A stretch of 15,501 nt of DNA from Thermoleophilia bacterium (GCA_014534415.1 JACVRM010000038.1:1-15501), one strand, 5' to 3'. Positions 1 to 8,467 are shown, counted from the first letter of the stretch. The notes: generated by a model not told the origin, from the letters alone. Numbers and translations: made by a program.

Positions 1-2403
1 GAGGACGTCTTCGAGCCCGAGCTCGTCGGCCATCCGGATCGCTTCCTGCCCGACTCGGATCGCCTCGGCGTTCCGGTCGCCCACCATGTGCCTACCGGCC
101 AGCCGTCTCAGAACCCATGCCTTGGCCGCCGACGGCGGCGCTCCGACGAGCAACGCCTCCGCCCTGGCGTCGTGCTCGTCCGCGAGGTCGTTTCGCCCTT
201 TCCGCCAGCAGAGCAGGCCGAGAATCGATTCCGCGTCCGCGGCCGCCTCGCGGTTTCCCGCCTCCAGAAACAGGGCGACCGCTTCTTCGAGCTCCTCGAA
301 GCCCTCCTCCGCCGATTCCAAGCGCGTTCTCCCCGTGCGGAGCAACAGGGACGGCCGTTCCGGATCGTCCCGCGGCCACAGCTCGAGCGCGTCTCGGTAG
401 AAGCGGGCGGCGGCCGCGTTTGCGCTGAGCGCGACCGCTCGGTCACCGGCGTCGCGTAGCGCGAGGCGAGCGCGCTCGCCGAGTTCTCCTTCGCCTTGCC
501 CCGCAGCGCGCGCAAACCGAAGGGCCGAGACGTAGTGGTGCGCGAGCATCTCGGCGTGGTCGTCCGGCCGGCCGAGCGACGAGAGCCACTCAGCGGCCGA
601 ACGGTGCTTGGCCGCCCGTGCTGCCCGCGGGATCTGCCCGTAGGCGACGTCGCGGACCAGCAGGTGGCGGAAGGCGTACTCGGCATCCTCGGCCACGGAC
701 GAGCGGCGCTCCCGGCGGACGAACTCGCGGCGCTGAAGTGTGTGCAGGCGCTGCTCGGCGATGCCTAGCTCGAGTCCGCCGATCGCCGCGACGGAGCCGA
801 CCCAGAAAACCTTTCCGACGACCGCGGCGTTCTGCAGGAGCTCCTTCTCGTCGCGGGGAAGCGCGTCCAGGCGCGCCGCGATCATCCCCTGAACGGACTC
901 GGGGAGCGGCAAATCACCGTCCCCGGCTGCCGTGCCGCGCTCGGAGACCATGTTGGCGAACTCCTCGGCGTAGAGCGGATTTCCACCCGCGCGTTCGAGC
1001 AGCGAGGTCTGTGTCTCCGCGGGGAGGACCGCGCGGTCGAGCAGCGCGTGCACGAGTCTCGCCGTTTCCTCGTCCGACAGCGGTGCCAGCGAGAGCGTCG
1101 TCGCGTTCGGCTTCCCGCCGCCCCAGCCGGGCCGTCTCGCCAAGAGCTCGGGCCGCGCGCTGCAGACGACGAGGATCGGCACGCCGCTCGCCCAGTCGAC
1201 GAGGTGGTCGATGAAGTCGAGCAGGCCTTCGTCGGCGAAGTGGAGATCCTCGAAGACGAGCACGAGCGGCCCCGTCTCGGCGAGCGCCTCGAAGAAGCGA
1301 CGCCACGCGGCGAACGCCTCACCCTGCCTGTCGCCGGACAGCTCGCCGGCGGCGGCGATGCCCACGAGCGGGCCAAGGTGCGCGAGGACCCACCCCGCCT
1401 CCGCCTCATCGGGAGCGAGCTCTGATACGACGCGTTCGAGCTTGGCCGCGGAAGCTTCCGACGAGTCGGTCTCGAGGATGCCGGCCTGCGCCTTCACCAT
1501 CTCGCCGAGCGCCCAGTAGGTGACGCCTTCCCCGTACGGGAGCGAGCGACCCTGGCGCCAGTAGATGAGCTCCGGATCTCGTCCAACAGCCTCGAAGAGC
1601 TCCCAGATGAGGCGGCTCTTGCCGATTCCCGGCACACCGACGAGCGTGACGAGCTGCGGCTCGCGCTCGCGCCGGACGCGGGCGAGCGCCCGCACGAGCC
1701 CGTCCAGCTCGTGCTCGCGGCCGACGAGCGGTGCGCGCGTGGCAGGACGGACGTCCACGCCGAAGCGGGCACGCGCCTCCACTGCCGACCAGACCAGGAT
1801 CGGCTGCGTCTTTCCCTTCGCCTCGATCGGGTCGTGGTCGCCGTACTCGATCACCCGCTCGGTCGCCCGGTACGTCGCCTCGTCGACGAGGATCCCGCTC
1901 ACGGGTGCTGCGCTCTGCAAGCGGGCCGCGGTGTTCACGACGTCGCCCGCGGCCATCGCCTCGCCGGCCTCGGGCCGCGCGCCCAGCGTCACGAGCGCCT
2001 CCCCGGTCGTGATGCCGATCCGTACCTCCAGCCCACCCTCGTCCTGCGCCCAGTTGCGGATGGCGAGCGCCGCCCGGACGGCTCGCTCCGGGTCGTCCTC
2101 GTGCACGACCGGCGCACCGAACACGGCCATGACCGCGTCGCCGATGAACTTCTCGACCCTCCCGCCGAAGCGCTCGAGCTCCGACCGGACGCCGGCATGG
2201 AAAGCGGACAGCGCCGCGCGAACGTCCTCGGGATCAGCGCGCTCGGCGCGAGCCGTGGAGCCGACCACGTCGCAGAACAGCACCGTCACCACCTTGCGCT
2301 CCTCGCGCGGCTCGATGGGCGCCGCCGCGAGCGGCGAGCCGCACTCGGGGCAGAACTTCGCCGTCGCCACATTCTCGGCGCCGCAGGCCGGGCAGACGCT
2401 CAT
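1..2403 (-). CDS. Zinc-ribbon / class III nucleotide cyclase / AAA ATPase / TPR protein (copy B, 3' end outside the window)
   Basis: The frame is open from ATG 2403 to the left edge (801 codons seen), so the C-terminus is missing. An N-terminal zinc ribbon has C4, C7, C18 and C21. The class III cyclase domain (about 35-205) keeps the two metal aspartates (D45 in FCDVVGST, D89 in KFIGDA), K85, D154 and the transition-state pair N157/R161, so it looks catalytically competent. It would make cAMP or another cyclic nucleotide; the product is not decided by sequence alone. A linker leads to a P-loop ATPase (about 225-500) with Walker A GVPGIGKS (256-263) and a Walker B ending in E385-D386 (LVFEDLHFAD). 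Helical TPR-like repeats follow and run off the edge. The start overlaps the stop of the decayed upstream paralog as ATGA, so translational coupling is likely. It is collinear with copy A along its visible length. The signal it senses is unknown. No membrane segment is seen, so it is probably cytoplasmic. Confidence 0.92.
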   Translation of the reverse strand, partial: MSVCPACGAENVATAKFCPECGSPLAAAPIEPREERKVVTVLFCDVVGSTARAERADPEDVRAALSAFHAGVRSELERFGGRVEKFIGDAVMAVFGAPVVHEDDPERAVRAALAIRNWAQDEGGLEVRIGITTGEALVTLGARPEAGEAMAAGDVVNTAARLQSAAPVSGILVDEATYRATERVIEYGDHDPIEAKGKTQPILVWSAVEARARFGVDVRPATRAPLVGREHELDGLVRALARVRREREPQLVTLVGVPGIGKSRLIWELFEAVGRDPELIYWRQGRSLPYGEGVTYWALGEMVKAQAGILETDSSEASAAKLERVVSELAPDEAEAGWVLAHLGPLVGIAAAGELSGDRQGEAFAAWRRFFEALAETGPLVLVFEDLHFADEGLLDFIDHLVDWASGVPILVVCSARPELLARRPGWGGGKPNATTLSLAPLSDEETARLVHALLDRAVLPAETQTSLLERAGGNPLYAEEFANMVSERGTAAGDGDLPLPESVQGMIAARLDALPRDEKELLQNAAVVGKVFWVGSVAAIGGLELGIAEQRLHTLQRREFVRRERRSSVAEDAEYAFRHLLVRDVAYGQIPRAARAAKHRSAAEWLSSLGRPDDHAEMLAHHYVSALRFARAAGQGEGELGERARLALRDAGDRAVALSANAAAARFYRDALELWPRDDPERPSLLLRTGRTRLESAEEGFEELEEAVALFLEAGNREAAADAESILGLLCWRKGRNDLADEHDARAEALLVGAPPSAAKAWVLRRLAGRHMVGDRNAEAIRVGQEAIRMADELGLEDVL
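1611..1659. repeat. Direct repeat shared with 6360-6408 (paralogous Walker A region)
   Basis: These 49 bp match 6360-6408 with three mismatches, at an offset of 4749 bp and in the same orientation. They encode the Walker A region of copies B and A. Another well-conserved pair is about 1213-1260 and 5962-6009, over Walker B. These are paralogous coding sequences, not a mobile repeat. They are possible substrates for recombination that could delete the DNA between them. Confidence 0.8.
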
Positions 2404-3725
2404 GAGGCCGCGGCGAGCAGCCGCTCGCCCTGGCGCACGTGCCGGTGGGCGCCCACCGCGTGCCAGAAGGCGAGCGACGGTTGTAGCTCGGCGTCGGCTT
2501 CGGCGCGCCGTCCCTCGGCGAGCCATTGGGCGGCCCACAGCCGCACGGTCGCCTCGATCGCGGGCGCGCCCATCTCGGCGATCGTCGGGAGAGGGAGCGG
2601 ACCTGGCCGCTTTACGTCATGGGTGGATGGGCTGACGAGCGCGACGCTCTCGACCACCGTCCGGACGAGTGGGGGCTCGAGCTCTGGTTCGCACTCTGGC
2701 GGCTCGTAAGCGCGCCCCTCGGGCTGCGCCTCTTCCGCCTCGCGAGCGAAGTCGCGCTCGACGAGTGCCGAGGCGGAGCTGGCAGCGCCCCTCGCGAAGC
2801 TGCCGCGCACGCCGTGGGTCCGGAACTCGTCGTCTCCGACCTCAGCCGCCATCGCCAGCGCCTTATGCCCGAGCTCGATCGCGCGCTCCTGCTTGTCGGC
2901 GAGCTCGAGCATCAGGCGCGGCCGCTCGAGATCGTCGGCCGGCGACAGCTCGAGCGCGGCCGCCAGGAAGCTGCCCGCGGCGTGAGGCGCCATCGGCGCC
3001 ACTGCCTGCCGGCCGGCGTCGCGGAGCGCGAGGCGCGCGCGCGGTGAGCTCGCCGGTCTCGCGGCCCCCGGCTTGGGCATATTCGACCGCGCTCGAGTAG
3101 TGGTGGGCCCGCAGCTCGGCGTGATCCTCGGAACGACCGAGCGCGTCGATCCAGGCAGCCACGTGCTCGTGCTTGGCCGCCCGAGAGGCGCGGGGAATCT
3201 GCGGGTAGACGACGTCGCGGACGAGTACGTGCCGGAACGCGCACTGCAGCTCGTCCGCGACCGTCGAGCGCCGCTCGCGGCGAACGAACTCTTTGCGCAC
3301 GAGCGCGTAAAGCAACTGCTCGGCTGCGGCGCGGTCACCCGTTGACGAGCGGTCCGAGCGCACCCGCGACGCACTCGTCTCGTCGACGCGCGGCCGGACG
3401 CAGGCGAGGCGCTAACCGCTATGCGGAACTCGACGTGCTGATCTTCTGCTGCCCAATCGCGGATCTCGAATGCCGCGCGGACGGCGCGCTCAGCGTCATC
3501 CTCGTGAACGACGGGCGCGCCGAAGACGGCCACGATCGCGTCGCCGATGAACTTCTCGACGGTCCCGGCTCGCCGCTCGAGCTCAGCGCGTCGCCGACCG
3601 TGGTACGGCTCGAGGATCGCCTCGGCGTCCTCCCGGTCGAGGCTCTCGGCACGCGCGGTGAAGCCGACGAGGTCGACGAAGACGACCATGACGACCTTGC
3701 GCTCCTTGCGCGCGCGGCCGTTCAT
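2400..3725 (-). pseudogene. Decayed cyclase/ATPase/TPR paralog, still one open frame of 441 codons
   Basis: From ATG 3725 the frame encodes the first half of a class III cyclase (ERK-like start, VDLVGFT, VEKFIGDA, HEDDAERAVRAA) as far as FRIA near 3422. The zinc ribbon is absent. The rest of the cyclase and the whole Walker A/B core are missing, about 430 codons by comparison with copy A. Homology resumes in another frame at about 3330 (RKEFVRRERRS, FRHVLVRDVVY, IPRASRAAKH) down to about 3046. It then returns to the first frame (ARLALRDAG), with TPR fragments and a C-terminus resembling that of copy A (LAFWHAVGAHRHVRQGERLL). The second frame change falls at a GC dinucleotide run (3033-3043), where loss of one unit would explain it. 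No stop interrupts the starting frame, which ends at TGA 2402-2400 overlapping the ATG of copy B. Neither cyclase nor ATPase activity is expected. A short expressed remnant protein cannot be excluded. Confidence 0.85.
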
Positions 3726-3732
3726 CTCTTCG

Positions 3733-3738
3733 AGTTTA
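3733..3738 (-). promoter_or_regulatory. Possible -10 hexamer TAAACT of the decayed paralog (leaderless start)
   Basis: TAAACT fits the TANNNT pattern and ends 7 nt before ATG 3725, which would place transcription start at or next to the start codon. No convincing -35 box is visible, and there is no Shine-Dalgarno sequence at a useful distance. It directly adjoins the palindrome at 3739-3754. Confidence 0.45.
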
Positions 3739-3754
3739 GGCCGCCCGGGCGGCC
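3739..3754. repeat. Perfect 16-bp palindrome GGCCGCCCGGGCGGCC between copy A and the decayed paralog
   Basis: The 16 bp are exactly self-complementary. They lie in the 61-bp gap between the stop of copy A (3787) and ATG 3725, abutting the TAAACT hexamer. As DNA it could be an operator. As RNA it could fold as a 6-bp stem with a CCGG loop after copy A. No T-run follows, so a classical intrinsic terminator is not supported. Confidence 0.55.
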
Positions 3755-3786
3755 CTCGCGAGCCGCGCGGCGCATCCAGCGCGCGG

Positions 3787-6700
3787 CTACGAAGCCTCCG
3801 CGAGCAGCTCCTCCGCCTCACGCACGTATCCAGAAGCGCCGACGCTGGCAAAGAAGGCGAGTGCGCGGCCGAGGTACGCGTCCGCGTCGCTCTTGCGACC
3901 GGTACGGGTGAGCTCGCGCGCGGCGCGGAGCTCCGCGAACGCCGTGTCGGGCCGGGACCCGATGTCGGCGTACTGCTCTGCCGCGCGCTCGTACTCGTGG
4001 GCGACCAGGTGTTCTGCAGCCTCGAGCCACGGCGTTCGCACGCCGCTCGAGCGCCCGGCGTCGACCAGCGCGCCGCCGAGATCAAGCCTGTCGAAGGCGT
4101 CGACGACTGCGGCACCCTCGGCGAAAGGCAGGTCGGCCGACCGTCCCGTCAGGTCCGCGATCAGCTCGTCCGCCGTGGCGCGCGCGGCGGCTGCGCTGCC
4201 CGCCGCCAGCTGCGCCAGCGTCAACACCGAGAACGCCGGATAGAGCACCTGCGGGTCCTTCTGCTCGCGTGCCTGCGCAATCGAACGCTCGGCGTCGGTG
4301 AGAGCGCCCACTGTGTCGCCGCGCGCTATCCCGATCAGGACCCTGATACAGCGGTTCTGCGACTCGAGGTAATGCGGAGTGCCCGCCTCGGCTTCGGCGA
4401 TGAACCTGTCGGCCTCGCGAAGCGCGTCGTCCCAGCGGCCGAAAAGGTACGCAAAGCCGGAGCGCTCGCCGGTGAGCCACCGCAGCGGACCGCGAAGGGC
4501 GAGCTGCTGGGCGAACGCCCAGCCGTCGTCCCCGGCCTGTCGCGACCGCTCGAGCTCGCCATACGCCCAGGTGATCGACGCGAGGTTGATGTAGCCACGA
4601 ACCGCTTCGGGCGAGCCGAGCGCACGCCCGAGCCGGATCGCCTCGTCCAGCTCGTCGAAGCCACGGCGGTCGCCAACGTTCGCGCGAGCGGTGCCGACGT
4701 TGATCAGGGCGTGGACCCTTACGTGGCCGAGACCGAGCTCGTCTGCCATCGCGAGTGCTTCCTCGCCCGTTCGCACCGCCTCGTCGGTCCTGCCGGCGAG
4801 CATGTTGAGCCGCGATGCGCCGCTCAACGCGTACGCCTTCCCGTACGACGGGGGGGCTTGCGCCGTACGGGCGAGCGCCCGCTCGAGGATCTCGAGGGCG
4901 CCGTCGCGGTGCCCGCGACGCCAGACGAGGTCAGCCGCCAACGTTTCCGCTTCGGCGGCAGCGTCCGGCCTGCCCGCGGCAGCGAGCTTGTCCGCGAGCC
5001 GCTCGAGCTCATCCCACCCTCTTTCCTCGGCCCAGTACATCGCGCGGCCGGCGCTGAGCTCGACGTCCAGCCGTTCCGGGTCGTTCTCAGGCATCAGCTC
5101 GAGCGCCGCGAGCTGGTAGCGCCGCGCGGCCGCGAAGGCGTTGAGGGCTGCAGCGCGGTCGCCGGCGTCGCGGAATGCCCGCGCAGCGCGCGGAGCGAGG
5201 TAAGCGGTGTCCTGCCCCGTCGCGCGGGCGTACTCGAGGGCGGCCTCGTAGTGGTACGCGAGCATCTCGGAGCGGTCCTCCGCACGTGTTGGAGAGACCG
5301 ACTCGATCCACTCGGCGGCGAGCCGGTGCTTGGCGGCGCGGGCGGCGCGCGGGATTTGCCCGTAGGCCACGTCGCGGACGAGGCCGTGCCAGTACGCGTA
5401 CTGGCGCTCGTCGGCCACCGCCGAGCGGTGCTCACGGCGCACGAGCTCCCGCCGCTCGAGCGTGTGCAGCTGCTCTTCCAGCTCCCAGCGAGACGCGTCG
5501 CCGAGCGCCGCGAGCGCGCCGAGCCAGAAGACCTTTCCGATCACCGCTGCGTCTTGCAGCAGCCGCTTGCCATCACTGTCGAGCGTGTCGAGCCGGGCGG
5601 CGATCAGTCCCTGGATCGTCTCCGGAAGCGGCAGGTCGCCCACGTCGGCGAACGCCCACCCACCGCCGTCTCGGCGCAGCAGGCCGCGGTCCTGGAGCAT
5701 GCGGACGTACTCCTCCGCGTAGAGCGGGTTCCCCTCCGCACGCACGAGCAACGCCTGCTGCACGGCGGCCGGGAGCACGGCCTGTTCGAGGAGGGCGGCG
5801 ACAAGCCGCGCCGTGTCGTCGCCGGAGAGCGGGCCGAGTGACAGCGTCACCGCGTTCGCCTTCCCCCCGCCCCAGCCCGAGCGGCGCGCGAGCAGCTCCG
5901 GACGCGCCGTGCAGACGAGCACGAGCGGCACGCCGGTCACCCACTCCGCTAGGTGGTCGACGAAGTCGAGCAATCCCTCGTCGGCCCAGTGGAGATCTTC
6001 GAACACGAGGACCGTCGGGCCACGCTCTCCCAGCGCCTCGACGAACCGGCGCCAGGCGGCGAAGGCTTCGGACTGGCGGTCTGTCGCGCCGTCCCGTCCC
6101 TCCCCGAGCCCGACGAGCGGCCGGAGGTGCGAGAGCACCCACGTGCGGTCGGCGTCCTCGCGAACGAGCGCTTCGACGCCGCGGGCGAGCTTCCCCTCGG
6201 CCGCATCCGCGTCGTCGCTCTCGAGGATGCCGGCCTCGCCCTTCACGATCTCGGCGAGCGCCCAGAAGCTGACCCCTTCGCCGTAGGGGAGAGAACGGCC
6301 CTGGCGCCAGGCAATCAGCTCCGCGTCGGCCTCGACGAGCGCGAACAGCTCGCCGACCAGGCGGCTCTTGCCGATACCCGGCACGCCGACGAGCGTGACG
6401 AGTTGCGGCGCTCGCTCGCGGCGTGCGCGTGCGAGCGCGTCGGCGAGGGCGTCCAGCTCGCGCTCGCGACCGAGCAGCGGCGTTCGGGCGCGGCGGCCGG
6501 TGTCGATCCCGAAGCGGGCGCGCGCCTCGGTGACCTCCCACACAGTGACCGGTTCGTCTTTCCCCTTGACGACGAGCGACTCGGCCGCCCCGTAGACGAT
6601 CGCCCGCTCGGTCGCGCGGTACGTCGTCTCGTCGACCAGGATGCCGTTGACCGGCGCGACCGTCTGGAGACGCGCTGCAGTGTTGACTACGTCACCCGCC

Positions 6701-7170
6701 GCGATGCCCTCGCCGTGGTTGGGGCCGGCATCCAGCGTGACGAGCGCCTCTCCGGTCGTTATCCCGATCCGAAGCTCGAGCTCGAGCGTCGGGTCCTCGT
6801 CGTTCAGCTCGGCGACCGACTCGCGCACCGCGAGCGCAGCTCGAACGGCTCGCTCCGGATCGTCCTCGTGCGCAACGGGAGCCCCGAAGAGCGCCATCAC
6901 CGCGTCGCCGATGAACTTCTCGACGGTTCCGCCGTAGCGCTCAAGCTCCGTACGCAGCCGCTGGAAGTACGGCGTCAGCATCGCCCGCACGTCCTCCGGG
7001 TCGAGCCGCTCCGCCCGCGAGGTGAAGCCGACGAGGTCGCAGAACAACACCGTCACGACCTTCCGCTCCTCGCGCCGCGCAAGCGGCTCCACCGCGAGCG
7101 ACGAGCCGCACGCGAGGCAGAAGCGCGCGACGGAGGGGTTCTCCTGACCGCACTTCGAGCACGTGGGCAC
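3787..7170 (-). CDS. Zinc-ribbon / class III nucleotide cyclase / AAA ATPase / TPR protein (copy A, complete)
   Basis: The 1127-residue protein starts at GTG 7170, where the zinc ribbon begins at once (C4, C7, C18, C21). The class III cyclase domain (about 35-212) has metal aspartates D45 (FCDLVGFT) and D89 (KFIGDA), K85, D160 and N163/R167, so catalysis looks intact. The ATPase (about 232-500) starts at LLGRERELD and has Walker A GVPGIGKS (262-269) and Walker B VLVFEDLHWAD (387-397). A helical region with LVRDVAYGQIPRAAR (598-612) follows, then about 450 residues of TPR-like helix pairs, such as EAVRTGEEALAMADELGLG. The architecture resembles STAND regulators, in which an ATPase switch and a repeat sensor control an effector, here a cyclase. 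Partner, signal and nucleotide product cannot be read from the sequence. No transmembrane segment is seen. Upstream lie a TACGCT hexamer and an 18-bp palindrome. It heads the tandem that continues with the decayed paralog and copy B. Confidence 0.95.
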   Translation of the reverse strand: MPTCSKCGQENPSVARFCLACGSSLAVEPLARREERKVVTVLFCDLVGFTSRAERLDPEDVRAMLTPYFQRLRTELERYGGTVEKFIGDAVMALFGAPVAHEDDPERAVRAALAVRESVAELNDEDPTLELELRIGITTGEALVTLDAGPNHGEGIAAGDVVNTAARLQTVAPVNGILVDETTYRATERAIVYGAAESLVVKGKDEPVTVWEVTEARARFGIDTGRRARTPLLGRERELDALADALARARRERAPQLVTLVGVPGIGKSRLVGELFALVEADAELIAWRQGRSLPYGEGVSFWALAEIVKGEAGILESDDADAAEGKLARGVEALVREDADRTWVLSHLRPLVGLGEGRDGATDRQSEAFAAWRRFVEALGERGPTVLVFEDLHWADEGLLDFVDHLAEWVTGVPLVLVCTARPELLARRSGWGGGKANAVTLSLGPLSGDDTARLVAALLEQAVLPAAVQQALLVRAEGNPLYAEEYVRMLQDRGLLRRDGGGWAFADVGDLPLPETIQGLIAARLDTLDSDGKRLLQDAAVIGKVFWLGALAALGDASRWELEEQLHTLERRELVRREHRSAVADERQYAYWHGLVRDVAYGQIPRAARAAKHRLAAEWIESVSPTRAEDRSEMLAYHYEAALEYARATGQDTAYLAPRAARAFRDAGDRAAALNAFAAARRYQLAALELMPENDPERLDVELSAGRAMYWAEERGWDELERLADKLAAAGRPDAAAEAETLAADLVWRRGHRDGALEILERALARTAQAPPSYGKAYALSGASRLNMLAGRTDEAVRTGEEALAMADELGLGHVRVHALINVGTARANVGDRRGFDELDEAIRLGRALGSPEAVRGYINLASITWAYGELERSRQAGDDGWAFAQQLALRGPLRWLTGERSGFAYLFGRWDDALREADRFIAEAEAGTPHYLESQNRCIRVLIGIARGDTVGALTDAERSIAQAREQKDPQVLYPAFSVLTLAQLAAGSAAAARATADELIADLTGRSADLPFAEGAAVVDAFDRLDLGGALVDAGRSSGVRTPWLEAAEHLVAHEYERAAEQYADIGSRPDTAFAELRAARELTRTGRKSDADAYLGRALAFFASVGASGYVREAEELLAEAS

Positions 7171-7176
7171 GTGCAG

Positions 7177-7182
7177 AGCGTA
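7177..7182 (-). promoter_or_regulatory. Possible -10 hexamer TACGCT of copy A (leaderless GTG start)
   Basis: TACGCT fits TANNNT and ends 6 nt before GTG 7170, the spacing expected if transcription starts at the start codon. No Shine-Dalgarno sequence precedes the GTG. A -35 match is not evident. The 18-bp palindrome 7183-7200 occupies the position of the -35/-10 spacer. Confidence 0.45.
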
Positions 7183-7200
7183 CGACGGACGCGTCCGTCG
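7183..7200. repeat. Perfect 18-bp palindrome CGACGGACGCGTCCGTCG, candidate operator of copy A
   Basis: All 18 bp are self-complementary, and the element abuts the TACGCT hexamer. A dimeric repressor bound here would cover the promoter. Its sequence differs from the palindrome before the decayed paralog, but its position relative to the hexamer and start codon is the same. Confidence 0.6.
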
Positions 7201-7211
7201 AGCGAGCCCGC

Positions 7212-7263
7212 GCGCAAGCGGCGCGCGCGCCGGTCCAATTCTGTAACAGCGTGCTGCTTGCGC
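7212..7263. repeat. Inverted repeat just after the ilvA stop, with an inner palindrome
   Basis: GCGCAAGC at 7212-7219 is complementary to GCTTGCGC at 7256-7263. A 14-bp palindrome CGGCGCGCGCGCCG lies inside at 7219-7232. In the ilvA transcript the structure would begin 7 nt after the stop codon, so it could mark the 3' end of that transcript. There is no T-run, and GC-rich DNA makes such matches likelier by chance. The rest of the gap 7171-7270 holds the copy A promoter elements. Confidence 0.35.
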
Positions 7264-7270
7264 TTCGGCG

Positions 7271-8467
7271 CTAGTGCAGCCGCTCGACGGGGTAGCCGGC
7301 GCGCTGCAGCGCCGCCGCGAGCTCGTCGCAGTGTGCGCGGTCGCGCATGGTCAGCGTCAGCTCGACCTCGCTCTCCGATACCGGCAGGTCCATCCCCTCC
7401 CGGTGATGCTCGATCGAGACGACGTTGCCTCGCTCCTCGGCCACGAGCGAGAGCAGCTTGATCAGCTCGCCCGGGCGATCCACCAGACGCGTGCGGATGA
7501 CAAGTGAGCGCCCGGCGAGCGTGAGGCCGTGGCGCATCACCGAGATGAGCAGCGTGGGGTCGATGTTGCCGCCCGAGAGCACCGCTGCGGCCGGCCCGGC
7601 GCCCTCCACCTTGCCGGCGAGCAGGGCGGCGACGCCGGCGGCGCCCGCCCCCTCGACGACCAGCTTGGCGCGCTCGAGCAGCAGCACGATCGCCTCGCTG
7701 ATCTCCTCGTCCGCGACGGCGACGATCGCGTCGGCGCGCTCGGCGAGTATCGCGCTCGTCAGTTCCCCGGGATGCTTGACCGCGATGCCCTCCGCGATCG
7801 TGAAGCCGTGCGTCTCGGAGCCGGCCAGCGGCGCGCACGACTCGGCCTGCACCCCGACGACGCGCACATGCGGCGCGCGCTCGGCAAGCGCGAGGGCGAT
7901 GCCGGCGCACAGACCGCCGCCGCCGACCGGTACGACCACCGTCTCCACGCCGGGCAGCTGTTCGGCGAGCTCGAGCCCGATCGTGCCCTGGCCGGCGATC
8001 ACCTGCTCGTCGTCGAACGCGTGGACGAAGGTGGCATCCTGCTCGTCGGCGAGCGCCAGCGCCTCGGCCAGCGCGTCATCGAAGCCCTCGCCGACGAGCC
8101 GCACGTGAGCGCCGTAGTTGCGCGTCGCGTCGACCTTCGCCATCGGCGAGTCCTCCGGCATGAACACGGTCGCCCGCGCGCCCACCTCGCGCGCCGCCCA
8201 CGCGACCGCCTGGCCGTGGTTGCCGGCGCTGGCGGCAACCACGCCTGCCGCACGCTCGGTCTCGGTCAGCGTGGCGATGCGGTTGACGGCGCCGCGGATC
8301 TTGAACGCACCCGTGCGCTGGAGGTTCTCGGCCTTCAGGTGCACCTCGCGGCCGGTTATTCGCGAGAGCGTCTCCGAGCCGTAGACGGGCGTGACGCGCG
8401 CGATGCCCGCGAGGCGGCGCCGCGCCGCCTCGATATCAGCGAGGCTCGGTGCCGTTCCTGCGCGCAA
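7271..8467 (-). CDS. ilvA: Threonine ammonia-lyase (threonine dehydratase), medium form with C-terminal ACT domain
   Basis: This PLP enzyme deaminates L-threonine to 2-oxobutanoate, the first step towards isoleucine, or acts in threonine catabolism. The 398-residue product has the fold-type II signature: the PLP lysine K56 in TGAFKIRGA, SAGNHGQ (80-86) and the phosphate-binding glycine loop GGGGL (182-186). A single ACT domain at about 321-398 (RTRLVDRPGELIKLL) fits the roughly 400-residue medium form and suggests amino-acid feedback control. The TTG start at 8467 was chosen because AAAGGG lies 6 nt upstream and because SLADIEAARRRLAG then falls at the normal N-terminus; longer in-frame extensions run inside meaB with no homology. 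It overlaps meaB by 32 bp, so the two are probably cotranscribed. It could serve biosynthesis or degradation; the gene symbol reflects the family only. Confidence 0.93.
   Translation of the reverse strand: MRAGTAPSLADIEAARRRLAGIARVTPVYGSETLSRITGREVHLKAENLQRTGAFKIRGAVNRIATLTETERAAGVVAASAGNHGQAVAWAAREVGARATVFMPEDSPMAKVDATRNYGAHVRLVGEGFDDALAEALALADEQDATFVHAFDDEQVIAGQGTIGLELAEQLPGVETVVVPVGGGGLCAGIALALAERAPHVRVVGVQAESCAPLAGSETHGFTIAEGIAVKHPGELTSAILAERADAIVAVADEEISEAIVLLLERAKLVVEGAGAAGVAALLAGKVEGAGPAAAVLSGGNIDPTLLISVMRHGLTLAGRSLVIRTRLVDRPGELIKLLSLVAEERGNVVSIEHHREGMDLPVSESEVELTLTMRDRAHCDELAAALQRAGYPVERLH

Noticed and set aside
3726..4115. Extension of the decayed paralog upstream to 4115
   Set aside because: It overlaps the C-terminal coding region of copy A in another frame and has no homology to the family. 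The homologous region begins just after ATG 3725.
3547..5841. 764-codon open frame on the plus strand
   Set aside because: It is antisense to copy A and the decayed paralog, which have clear homology on the minus strand. Its translation is arginine-rich low-complexity sequence with no recognisable domain, as expected from GC-rich shadow frames.
5953..7461. 502-codon open frame on the plus strand
   Set aside because: It mirrors the N-terminal half of copy A and runs across an intergenic gap into the end of ilvA. It shows no protein family signature.
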